Source: Thermoplasmata archaeon
Lineage (GTDB): Archaea > Thermoplasmatota > Thermoplasmata > Thermoplasmatales > Thermoplasmataceae
Assembly: GCA_021847855.1 (NCBI GenBank)
Contig: JAJZOT010000015.1
Span: forward strand, 1-12,159
Direction of reading: 5' to 3'
Length of the DNA stretch: 12,159 nt
Position 1 is the stretch's first letter, and every line of letters begins with the position of its first letter. Below the pieces are notes generated by a model. The model was not told where the DNA came from, searched no databases, and saw only the letters and a list, made by a program, of their open reading frames with translations. The translations under genes were made by a program, and so were the position numbers. Positions 1 to 6,137 of this stretch are shown here, one piece after another.

Positions 1-294
1 CACTATACCCCTGCGCGAATTTTTCTCCCAGGCCTTCAGTGCTTCCTTCTGGTATGGTCTCAAATTAGTCTCTGCCTTAATTTCAATGTTATTGTCATTA
101 TCATAAACATTATCGATTGCATCTGGCAGAAGTGCCTTAAGGTCACTGTAGAAACTTGCATAGCATCTGTGCTGATTTATCCTGCCGTCGAAGCGCAGAT
201 AACCGGGAACCCTGATATTGGCAGGCCATTTAGATACAGTAATGGTTCCTCTATCAAACCTTAATTCTGGCTTATGATCTGAAGAAGTTTCCAT
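1..294 (-). CDS. XPB/Rad25-type superfamily 2 DNA helicase, N-terminal part (cut by window edge)
   Basis: This is the first 98 codons of a gene that starts with ATG at 294 and runs out of the window at base 1 with no stop. The N-terminal part (residues 11-50, with FDRGTITV and later FDGR and FYSDLKALLP) resembles the damage-recognition-like domain of archaeal XPB helicases. It is followed by LRPYQKEALKAW and RGIV at residues 78-98, the Q-motif-like lead-in that precedes the Walker A motif; the ATPase motifs themselves lie outside the window. Archaeal XPB is a 3'-5' DNA helicase or translocase linked to nucleotide excision repair, in some lineages with the nuclease Bax1. A possible Shine-Dalgarno AGAAGG sits about six bases before the ATG. 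The gene lies 51 bases downstream of the DUF929-like gene on the same strand and could be co-transcribed, although a TATA-like ATTAAATA at 323-330 could drive it separately. The family call is fairly firm; the rest of the protein is unseen. Confidence 0.82.
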   Translation of the reverse strand, partial: METSSDHKPELRFDRGTITVSKWPANIRVPGYLRFDGRINQHRCYASFYSDLKALLPDAIDNVYDNDNNIEIKAETNLRPYQKEALKAWEKNSRRGIV

Positions 295-345
295 TAATAC
301 CTTCTTTGATATTGTTGCTTGGTATTTAATTGAAGGTAAATTACT

Positions 346-1191
346 TTACAAATTTAATTGCGAGTTAATTGCAGACATCTCGTTCACGATCGGTTGAACG
401 CCATTGTAATTAGACTGGAGATATTGATAGGTATACGAAAGCAGATAAGTTGGGTCAAAGTAAGGCCCGTTTAGTATCCAAGTCCCGGAAGGCCCTGTTA
501 TTATCAGGACAGTATTAACATGCGCAGGGTTGCCAAGGTAAGCAGAGGGTTTTCCCTGATTGGTGGGAACTACTGCCGTATATTTATACGCAAGAGATGT
601 TATTGCCGATGGAAGGCCTGATGCGTTGATTTCGCTCTCGCCTGTTGAAACCAACTGGCTGGAAGGTATAGGTGTGTTGCCAGGATATGTTCCAGTCATA
701 GTCTCATTGTACATATAAAAAGGGCTGAATGTATAGGTGTAGCCTTTTGCACTGAATGAAAATCCTGTGGTGAAGATCAGCCCGGGAATGTTTGCAAGGC
801 TACCTTCATCCGGAGATGAATAGTGCCCGTAAACATCGTTCTGGACTGAACTGTAGTATGCTTTTATGGAGCCGTATATTCCCCAGGAAACCGAAGCGCC
901 GATCGGGCAACCTATCCATGATATGAAATATATCGAGTAGGTATGCGCTGGAGCGTAGTCAGTTGCTGAAACCTCCGCAAATGAAAGACCATAAGGTATC
1001 TGGTTCGGTGGCGAGAAACTGGTTGATGGAGAGCCTCCTGATGGTAAATGAACTATGCCCAATCCAAACAGTACTCCTACTATGACAATAACTGCAACTA
1101 CCGGTGCACCAATAACGAGTATTCTATTCTGTGATAATGCTGATTTCTGCTCCACTTTCTTCTCATACCTGTTATGTGCTTTTTTTGCCAT
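346..1191 (-). CDS. Membrane-anchored thioredoxin-like protein of the DUF929 type
   Basis: This 281-residue protein has a basic N-terminus (residues 1-22), one strong transmembrane segment (about 23-47) and then a long Ser/Thr/Tyr/Gly-rich domain, so the bulk most likely faces the outside. Residues 87-103 contain ISWIGCPIGASVSW, which matches the thioredoxin-like active-site region I recall for DUF929 proteins of Sulfolobales and Thermoplasmatales. Only one cysteine (C95) is visible in the protein, so a classical CxxC redox centre is absent. The biochemical function of DUF929 is not known. The start ATG at 1191 gives the expected basic-then-hydrophobic N-terminus; there is no clear Shine-Dalgarno sequence, and a weak TATA-like TTAATAA lies about 35 bases upstream. 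It is divergent from the Hsp20 gene and precedes the XPB-type helicase on the same strand. The family assignment is from memory of the motif and is moderately secure. Confidence 0.7.
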   Translation of the reverse strand: MAKKAHNRYEKKVEQKSALSQNRILVIGAPVVAVIVIVGVLFGLGIVHLPSGGSPSTSFSPPNQIPYGLSFAEVSATDYAPAHTYSIYFISWIGCPIGASVSWGIYGSIKAYYSSVQNDVYGHYSSPDEGSLANIPGLIFTTGFSFSAKGYTYTFSPFYMYNETMTGTYPGNTPIPSSQLVSTGESEINASGLPSAITSLAYKYTAVVPTNQGKPSAYLGNPAHVNTVLIITGPSGTWILNGPYFDPTYLLSYTYQYLQSNYNGVQPIVNEMSAINSQLNL

Positions 1192-1286
1192 TTTCTGCTT
1201 TTAACAAAATGAATTTAGGTTATTAATCCTTTATCTTCATTCAATCCTCAAGTGAAACTTGTGGTTGTGTTTGTTTCCTTTGATAC

Positions 1287-1307
1287 TTAAATAAAAATAA
1301 ATATAAG
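1287..1307 (+). promoter_or_regulatory. TATA-rich promoter of the Hsp20 gene
   Basis: This run of T and A only, ending in AATATAAG, lies 20-38 bases before the candidate ATG at 1326. With the usual archaeal distance of about 25 bases from the TATA centre to the transcription start, transcription would begin at or next to the ATG, giving a leaderless mRNA. This agrees with the lack of a Shine-Dalgarno sequence. A heat-shock operator could not be recognised. Confidence 0.5.
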
Positions 1308-1325
1308 AATGAATTAGTGTACTTG

Positions 1326-1706
1326 ATGTATAATCCTTTAAGGTTTTACGCTAATGAGGCGATGAAATCTATCAATGATAAAGCAAAAGAAGTTCTTTCT
1401 TTCCTGTATCCTGCGGTTACGATAAGCGAGGATGCCGGGGAGCTTGTAATTGAGGCAGATCTTCCTGGATTCGATAAAAAGGATGTTAAGGTAAGACTTG
1501 ACAGAAATGCATTAGTGATACAGGGATCCAGGAAGATGGATCAGAAAGGCACAATACTCATGAACCAGAGGCCTGAAAGTGTATTTAAGAGGGTTTCCCT
1601 TCCATACGATGTCGATCCTGCTGCTGAGCTGAGTGCAAAGTACCTAAACGGCGTCCTGACAGTAAGAGTGCCTGTGAAAGGAGTTCGAACTGTCAAGGTA
1701 GACTGA
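1326..1706 (+). CDS. Small heat shock protein, Hsp20/alpha-crystallin family
   Basis: The protein has 126 residues if translated from the ATG at 1326. In-frame GTG (1317) and TTG (1323) codons just upstream are possible starts, but the ATG fits a leaderless transcript from the TATA element at 1287-1307. The alpha-crystallin domain spans most of the protein after a short helical N-terminal arm of about 28 residues. It contains VIEADLPGF, the DVKVRLDRNALVIQG strand pair, FKRVSLP and the family hallmark LNGVLTVRVPV. The C-terminal tail is very short and ends TVKVD, where V-K-V is a candidate for the I/V-x-I/V motif that links dimers into oligomers. Such proteins are ATP-independent chaperones that hold unfolding proteins in the cytoplasm. 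The gene stands alone between the divergent DUF929-like gene and the SHOCT protein gene, each apparently with its own promoter. Confidence 0.93.
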   Translation: MYNPLRFYANEAMKSINDKAKEVLSFLYPAVTISEDAGELVIEADLPGFDKKDVKVRLDRNALVIQGSRKMDQKGTILMNQRPESVFKRVSLPYDVDPAAELSAKYLNGVLTVRVPVKGVRTVKVD

Positions 1707-1788
1707 TCTTCTCTGTTTAACACAAACTAATTTTCATTCTTGGGCCATTCACTTATTCGGTATTTGGTCCTGCATACAGACATGTAAG

Positions 1789-1797
1789 GTATATACA
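1789..1797 (+). promoter_or_regulatory. TATA box of the SHOCT-protein gene
   Basis: GTATATACA lies about 50 bases before the GTG at 1842. It would give a transcript starting near 1818-1820 with a leader of about 20 bases that includes the GGAGA at 1826-1830, a plausible Shine-Dalgarno sequence. The assignment is by sequence resemblance and spacing only. Confidence 0.4.
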
Positions 1798-1841
1798 GTA
1801 ATTATCACATCTCAATCCACAAACTGGAGATTGACCTTAAA

Positions 1842-2189
1842 GTGGATCATAGATCAAAAATATTATTGACGGTTGTTCTGGCCTTTGTTGTTCTTCTAGC
1901 AATCATGATTGTCGTTGGCTTATATGTGGTGAAGCCATCGTCATTTTACCCGTCTGGTTATGGATACGGAATGATGTATGATAATTTTGGGTATTGGTAC
2001 GTTATAATGCCTGTAATGGCTTTAATAACGATAGTTTTCGTTGTCCTGTTTTTCTATGTAATTACTTCTTCTGCTGATTGGGGCAAGATGAAGATGAGAT
2101 CAGATCCTGTTAGCATCTTGAGGGAAAAGTTAGCACGGGGAGAGATAACGGAAGAGGAATACAAGAGGAAAAGAGATCTTCTGAACTGA
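1842..2189 (+). CDS. Small membrane protein with two transmembrane helices and a C-terminal SHOCT domain
   Basis: This 115-residue protein has two clear membrane segments (about 7-30 and 50-74) joined by a Tyr/Gly-rich loop (SGYGYGMMYDNFGYW). After a linker comes a charged tail, residues 87-115, with DPVSILREKLARGEITEEEY and a final KRKRDLL. That tail is a textbook SHOCT domain, a short helical-hairpin module found at the C-terminus of many unrelated, often membrane-bound proteins and thought to mediate oligomerisation or partner binding. Both termini should be cytoplasmic. The start is a GTG, supported by GGAGA eleven bases upstream and a TATA element before it. The gene converges with the UbiB-type kinase gene, 50 bases apart. 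The domain call is firm; the cellular role is unknown. Confidence 0.85.
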   Translation: MDHRSKILLTVVLAFVVLLAIMIVVGLYVVKPSSFYPSGYGYGMMYDNFGYWYVIMPVMALITIVFVVLFFYVITSSADWGKMKMRSDPVSILREKLARGEITEEEYKRKRDLLN

Positions 2190-2239
2190 ATCTAACCTAT
2201 GGACTTCAAAAAATAACGGATTCATTCAACATATCAACT

Positions 2240-3799
2240 TCAGTTCTTCGAAAGAAGTACAACGATGAAAAGTATTATTGATACTCCAAAGAGGGAGAGC
2301 CCCAGATCTCGGCTGGTTGTTGATATATAGGCGGATGCAAGTGCAATGAAACCGAGAAATATGCTGGCCGGTATTTTATATTCCTTTTTTCTGCTCACAG
2401 GGCTCTGCCTGTCTTCCAGGTCTCTTTTAAGTAATGGTAAAACCTCCAGACCTTTTTCGATTGAATTAATAGATTTCTTAACGAAATCTGTTATCTGGTA
2501 TCTGTAGAGATCATTGAGGAGGCCTTCCTGATAGAGTATCTGCCGAAGTATAGCGATAAACCTGAAATCCGGATCAAGGCGTCTGCAGATACCTTCGAGC
2601 AGGGACGACATTCTCATGTAAAGGACGAGCTCACGCGGAAGCCTGAATGGAAACTCGAAAATCACGCCATTCGCAATTGTATATATCTCCTGAACCTCTC
2701 TGTCCTCTATCCTCTTTCCCTGCAAATTCGAAATAGCGAGATCCATGGTACGCCTCATAATGTTCCTGTTAGCAACTGGAGACAGTGCATTCAATGCAAT
2801 AAGGGAATCAATGATTGTGTCCGGGTCTGTATTGGAGAGCCCATCGTAAAGCTTCAGCAACTGTATCCTTGTTTTTGGGTCAAGCGAACCAACCATTCCA
2901 TAATCGTAGAGTATTATGATGCCTTCTGTCGTTACAGAAATATTACCCGGATGGGGATCAGCGTGAAATATCTTGTCCCGCAAAAGCATCCGCATGAATA
3001 AAAGATCGAGCCGCCAGGCCAGATCCTTGAGATCAATACCGCTATTCCTTAGTGCTTCAATGTCTGTTATCTTAATCCCTGGAACATAATCCAAAACAAG
3101 GACCTGCGATGTTGTGACCTCATGAAATACTGCTGGCACAACGACCCTTTCGTTCCTTCCAGCCACGCTTTCCCTTATCCTTTCAATATTTCCTGCTTCC
3201 TTAACGTAATCAGCCTCGTCAAAGATACGATCCCGGAAGTCGAATATTACTGATTCAAATGAAATGTAAAGGTAAGACTCAAGTCTTCTCTTAGCCAGTC
3301 TTAAAAGCCTCTCAAGTATGGCAATATCATGTTTGATCTGTTGCCGGATATTGGGCCTGTTGACCTTGACAACAACCTGTTTATCCTTATAGGTGGCCCT
3401 GTAAACCTGTCCCAGGGATGCACCAGAAATGGCATTTTTATCAAAATCTGAGAAAATCTCTTCTATCTTCCCGATTTCTGTTTCCAGTATAGGCTTTACT
3501 GCGTCGAAGGGAGCTGGGGGAACACTATCCTGAAGCTGTTCAAATGCCTTGATATATTCATTAGGAAGCAGATCTGGCCTTGCAGATATTACCTGACCAA
3601 GCTTTATGTATGTCGGCCCGAGATCAATAAAGGTCTGAACTGCCCTCCTTCCGTGTTCCTCCATGGCTGGATCCCATGTGTGGTTGGTATCGGACCTTAT
3701 CCTTTTTCTGTCCTTTGAATACCTCCTGAAAACTGGATAAAGTTTTAGTAAAACTCTGATTTCGTCGGTAAGTGTGGCGTTCTGCTTCATTGCACACAT
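2240..3799 (-). CDS. UbiB/ABC1/ADCK-family atypical protein kinase-like ATPase with C-terminal membrane helices
   Basis: At 519 residues this matches the usual length of the family. All diagnostic motifs are present: KLGQ (66-69, the KxGQ motif that occludes the substrate pocket), SGASLGQ (125-131, the altered nucleotide loop), VVVKV with the ATP-binding Lys (K145), E195 and D197 in DEADYVKE, HADPHPGN (279-286, catalytic loop) and DYG (299-301) in place of DFG. Two hydrophobic helices at about 472-492 and 499-517 should anchor it in the membrane. In bacteria and mitochondria, UbiB, COQ8 and ADCK proteins support biosynthesis of ubiquinone through ATPase activity at the membrane; in archaea a similar role for respiratory quinones or other isoprenoid lipids is an inference. 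A second ATG at 3790 is an alternative start; neither has a strong Shine-Dalgarno sequence. It lies 63 bases behind the helical protein gene and is probably co-transcribed with it. Confidence 0.93.
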   Translation of the reverse strand: MCAMKQNATLTDEIRVLLKLYPVFRRYSKDRKRIRSDTNHTWDPAMEEHGRRAVQTFIDLGPTYIKLGQVISARPDLLPNEYIKAFEQLQDSVPPAPFDAVKPILETEIGKIEEIFSDFDKNAISGASLGQVYRATYKDKQVVVKVNRPNIRQQIKHDIAILERLLRLAKRRLESYLYISFESVIFDFRDRIFDEADYVKEAGNIERIRESVAGRNERVVVPAVFHEVTTSQVLVLDYVPGIKITDIEALRNSGIDLKDLAWRLDLLFMRMLLRDKIFHADPHPGNISVTTEGIIILYDYGMVGSLDPKTRIQLLKLYDGLSNTDPDTIIDSLIALNALSPVANRNIMRRTMDLAISNLQGKRIEDREVQEIYTIANGVIFEFPFRLPRELVLYMRMSSLLEGICRRLDPDFRFIAILRQILYQEGLLNDLYRYQITDFVKKSINSIEKGLEVLPLLKRDLEDRQSPVSRKKEYKIPASIFLGFIALASAYISTTSRDLGLSLFGVSIILFIVVLLSKN

Positions 3800-3862
3800 G
3801 GATGCCTGATGTCATTGAACTGTAATAAATCTCTTTAAAAGGATCAAGGGGTTTAAAGAACA

Positions 3863-4375
3863 TTACCACGAGTCGCCATGAACTCTTTCTTCAAGGAGGT
3901 CCTCTACCTTCTTCTTATACGACAGTTCTTTAGCGGCGACGTTCGAAATAGCCTGTTTCAGAAAAGGATCAGAATATTCATTTTCCATTATTCGAAGAAT
4001 GTCATATATGTCCTTGTAATATTTTATCGATACCATCAGTATGCTTCGGAGATCGTTCATATTTATGTCCGGTTCATCTTCAAGAAGGTGATCAAATGTC
4101 TCGTAATCTTCGAGGTCCTTCAGTTCCGATTCAACCTCTGGAAAAGTTCCCTCTCTCAGACTCCTGTCAAGTTCATCTATATCTGACTGCTCTGATTCTG
4201 AGAGCTCCCGGGCAATCGCCCTGATATGATCCATGTTTGATGATACTGCAATAGAATCGAATTTTGATTTAAGACGGGTCTTCAACCTTATCACGTTTCT
4301 AAGGATGTCTTCCCTTACGGCCGACCTGTCTTTCCCAGATATTGCCTTTCCACGGGAAGAGGATTTATCATTCAT
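3863..4375 (-). CDS. Acidic helical protein, possible ferritin-like bundle lacking metal ligands
   Basis: This 170-residue protein is strongly charged and predicted helical, with a basic N-terminal third (about 1-40) and an acidic middle (51-105). I do not recognise a named family. Residues 108-163 follow the spacing of the second helix pair of rubrerythrin and other ferritin-like proteins: a helix with IKYYKDIYDIL, then DPFLKQAISNVAAKE, then YKKKVEDLLEE. The usual metal ligands are not conserved: where I would expect A-I-E there is S-I-K, and where I would expect E-E-x-x-H there is K-E-x-x-Y. If the resemblance is real it would be a structural descendant without a di-iron site. It precedes the UbiB-type kinase by 63 bases on the same strand, suggesting an operon and perhaps partnership. 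The ATG at 4375 has no Shine-Dalgarno sequence; TTTATTTA about 25-30 bases upstream suggests a leaderless mRNA. Confidence 0.75.
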   Translation of the reverse strand: MNDKSSSRGKAISGKDRSAVREDILRNVIRLKTRLKSKFDSIAVSSNMDHIRAIARELSESEQSDIDELDRSLREGTFPEVESELKDLEDYETFDHLLEDEPDINMNDLRSILMVSIKYYKDIYDILRIMENEYSDPFLKQAISNVAAKELSYKKKVEDLLEERVHGDSW

Positions 4376-4394
4376 GCAGATAACATACTTGATA

Positions 4395-4439
4395 CACCTA
4401 AATAAATTTTATTATTCGGACCTTAGACATATTTAGGTG
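4395..4439. repeat. Perfect 10-base inverted repeat with 25-base spacer overlapping a promoter
   Basis: CACCTAAATA at 4395-4404 is repeated as its exact reverse complement TATTTAGGTG at 4430-4439. The TATA-like sequence for the minus-strand gene starting at 4375 lies in and beside the left arm (about 4398-4410 on the minus strand). Two half-sites about 35 bases apart centre to centre could be binding sites of a regulator. The same arms could also be a remnant of a mobile-element end, since the gene-poor stretch begins immediately to the right. Confidence 0.45.
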
Positions 4440-4573
4440 CTGTCAGATAGGTCAATACTCCTTACCTTCTATGCTCCTTTTCTGTGCGGCCTCCTTCTTG
4501 AGCTAGGTATATAGGGACCTCCCGCCAAATGACTGGTAACTGATAACTGAGTGTTAAATGCCACCGACCTAGA
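4440..4573. other. Stretch with no recognisable gene
   Basis: I see no convincing open frame, tRNA or other RNA gene here on either strand. There is a short near-repeat of AACTGA at about 4538-4552 and a GGTATATAGGG element near 4506-4516 that could serve as a TATA box in either direction. It forms the left part of the gene-poor region that continues to 5606. Confidence 0.4.
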
Positions 4574-5206
4574 CTACCATTCTATGTGTATCTGATAAAT
4601 TCCTCGCATCATTATTTTCAGACATCTTCTCTCCGGTCTCCTTTCAGTGTCCTTAATCCGATAGGTTTCTTCTGCCAGCATACAAGCACTCATTTTGATT
4701 CTGCAGGAATGCCTTTCTGATTATCTGGGACGATACTGAATTTCACACCATAATATGGTGATGGGTTTTCCAGTATCCGGAGTTGAGAAGAGATCTCGTA
4801 TATCAACACTTATTATCTCTTTGTAGATAGGATACTTATCAAGCATTCTCAAGGGTACCACTGAATGTATCTCAAGTGTTTCGGCCTATTATTCAAGAAT
4901 GCCGCTGCAATAACCGGTGCAAAGATGTTAAAGCACCATCGTGGGGCCTGATCCCGATATACGTTCGTGTCGCTTTGAAATGGCATTAGTATCCAACATT
5001 GCGGTTGACGCAAGCATGGAAGCACCCTGGTGATCTGATTTTTCATTCCAAAAATTTTTTATCATTCTTAGAAGTTCTGTTTTCCCTGCATATATTAAGG
5101 ATGCGCAGTATCCATTTGATTGGGAAATACTTGACTGGAGTAAAATAGATGCCTGTTGGGCTCTGAGTATTTCCTCGATCCTGTCAGAGTTGTTCCTATC
5201 AACCAT
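4574..5206 (-). pseudogene. Possible decayed gene of unknown family; the first 92 codons (to 4928) may still be a gene
   Basis: A frame opens at ATG 5206 behind a very good Shine-Dalgarno sequence (GAGGAGAT, five bases before the ATG) and stays open for 92 codons, to a TAA at 4930-4928. The product begins MVDRNNSDRIEEILRAQQ and looks helical; I do not recognise it. Beyond the stop, the same frame has further stops at 4891-4886 and 4723-4721, but between them are protein-like stretches, for example LRMLDKYPIYKEIISVDIRD. Other frames carry similar pieces (IAAAFLNNRPKHLRYIQWYP near 4860-4920, and PSPYYGVKFSIVPDNQKG near 4690-4760). This suggests a longer gene broken by nonsense and frameshift changes. 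The density of stops after 4928 is not far from chance, so decay is inferred rather than shown; an intact 92-residue gene followed by non-coding DNA is the main alternative. Confidence 0.4.
4746..4760. repeat. 15-base palindrome
   Basis: CACCATA and its reverse complement TATGGTG flank a single central A. It lies inside the gene-poor, apparently decayed stretch, so it may be a chance or relic operator-like site. No adjacent promoter can be assigned with confidence. Confidence 0.3.
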
Positions 5207-5225
5207 TTTTATCTCCTCACGCAGT

Positions 5226-5519
5226 TCAGTGAATCATTCCATGCTGTTTCTTATACTTCCAAGCTACGTCTTCTTCGCGGCTTAATTCATCTTGAGATGC
5301 ATATCGATTCCACTCCGGAGCATTAATGATTCGCTTTTTCCATATCCAAATACTTGGGGAGAACGATAAGATTCACAGAAACCTATAACTTTCTACACAG
5401 GAAAAAGAATGCCCATTGGCGATAATAATCATTGCAGATTCGATGTCAAGCAAATCCGATCCTGCAGTCGACTTTTACTACCCTTCCCCAACGTCCCGCA
5501 TTGAGTCAAACTTAATCAT
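5226..5519 (-). pseudogene. Possible 3' remnant of a decayed gene upstream of the 92-codon frame
   Basis: The minus-strand frame ending with TGA at 5228-5226 is open back to 5372 (48 codons). It reads like protein, with INAPEWNRYASQDELSREED followed by VAWKYKKQHGMIH, and ends 19 bases before the ATG at 5206, a spacing typical of genes in one operon. No start codon with a ribosome binding site is visible in the open part. Further upstream the same frame holds stops at 5375-5373 and 5480-5475, separated by LLDIESAMIIIANGHSFSCV, and reaches an ATG at 5519. I do not recognise the family. The coding look of the last 48 codons and the operon-like spacing are the evidence for a broken gene; chance cannot be excluded because the frame is short. 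Confidence 0.35.
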
Positions 5520-5572
5520 ACAGAAATATAGGTTAATACCATTATAGCATTCAATATCTGCTTTGCAGTAAA

Positions 5573-5582
5573 TTTATTTATA
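5573..5582 (+). promoter_or_regulatory. TATA box of the 134-residue protein gene
   Basis: TTTATTTATA is centred about 29 bases before the ATG at 5607, and no Shine-Dalgarno sequence lies between them. This is the expected arrangement for a leaderless archaeal transcript and supports the chosen start. No operator-like repeat is evident around it. Confidence 0.5.
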
Positions 5583-5606
5583 GCAATCATCTACCAAGAC
5601 TCAAAT

Positions 5607-6011
5607 ATGCCGAAAATTGAGACTAAAAAATTGGATAAACAAGACGCTGACCTTTTACTAAAATTAAATGAATTCCAACAGTCAGAGAGAGTTTTTAATG
5701 GATGGGCTTTTTCTCAGTTTGAATTTAATGCGAAAAATTGGGATGACTTTGTGAAAAAGTATCCTCCTGGAAGTAAAGGATTTGATTCTTTCTACTCAGT
5801 AGGACATTTTCTTGAGCTTGCTGGTGTTCTAGTTAAGCACAAATTGTTGTCAGAGGAACTTTTTTTCGATACTTTCTGGTTTGAACCCATATGGAAAAAC
5901 TTTGAGCCTGTGATTTTGAGCATGAGAAAAAAGATGAAGGAACCCAGTTTAGAGGAGAATTTTGAGTACCTTTACAACAGGCTGCAGGAGTGGAAAAAAA
6001 GCCGAAATTAA
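5607..6011 (+). CDS. Conserved-looking small helical protein of unknown function
   Basis: This 134-residue protein has no signal peptide or membrane segment and looks like a soluble helical protein rich in Phe, Trp and Lys. Visible features are LLLKLNEFQQSERVF (17-30), KKYPPGSKGFDSFYSVGHF (50-68), LELAGVLVKHKLLSEELFFD (69-88) and a Trp/Lys-rich end. The middle block, a helix reading about E-x-A-G-V-L-V-K followed by L-x-x-E-L-F-F-D, resembles proteins of the DUF4760 type or similar small uncharacterised families in bacteria and archaea; I offer this only as a weak suggestion. The single cleanly placed TATA box argues that it is expressed. It is followed after 126 bases by the M1-family gene on the same strand, which has its own likely leader, so a shared function is not established. 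It begins the more A/T-rich half of the window. Confidence 0.75.
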   Translation: MPKIETKKLDKQDADLLLKLNEFQQSERVFNGWAFSQFEFNAKNWDDFVKKYPPGSKGFDSFYSVGHFLELAGVLVKHKLLSEELFFDTFWFEPIWKNFEPVILSMRKKMKEPSLEENFEYLYNRLQEWKKSRN

Positions 6012-6106
6012 ACTTCAATATTTAATAAGGCGGAGCGATATTATAAGGTTAGTATTGATTTGTGGTGAAACCGTTTGGTGTATCTCAAGCAACAAGGAGA
6101 TCCGGC

Positions 6107-6136
6107 ATGATCTTCTTTTTAGTTATAAAGGGGTAA
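6107..6136 (+). promoter_or_regulatory. Nine-codon leader reading frame before the M1-family gene
   Basis: ATG at 6107 is preceded by AAGGAGA at 6094-6100, a strong Shine-Dalgarno match at good spacing. The frame encodes MIFFLVIKG and ends with TAA at 6134-6136, one base before the ATG of the M1-family gene at 6138. It is in a different frame from that gene. The AAGGGG within its last codons can itself serve as the ribosome binding site of the main gene. The arrangement is what one expects for translational coupling or a leader peptide, but the frame is so short that coincidence is possible. Confidence 0.3.
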
Positions 6137-6137
6137 T

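Noticed and set aside
3624..3869. Minus-strand 81-codon frame overlapping the start of the UbiB-type gene
   Set aside because: It overlaps in another frame the conserved N-terminal part of the kinase; the product has no recognisable features.
3878..4436. Two plus-strand open frames (102 and 67 codons) opposite the helical protein gene
   Set aside because: They lie antisense to a longer frame with protein-like composition and promoter support; their products are low-complexity Phe/Ile/Tyr-rich without motifs.
4440..4530. Possible tRNA on the minus strand (TAGCTCA-like D-arm sequence near 4490-4510)
   Set aside because: No T-arm consensus, no acceptor stem pairing and no anticodon arm could be formed around it.
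4849..5046. Minus-strand 65-codon frame as a separate gene
   Set aside because: It overlaps the 92-codon frame with the better ribosome binding site and has none itself; its last 25 residues look protein-like, so I mention it only as part of the possible decayed gene.
5376..5470. Weak resemblance of the remnant near ANGHSFSCVES to hAT-type transposases
   Set aside because: Only about ten residues, interrupted by stops, and hAT elements are not expected here; too little to claim.
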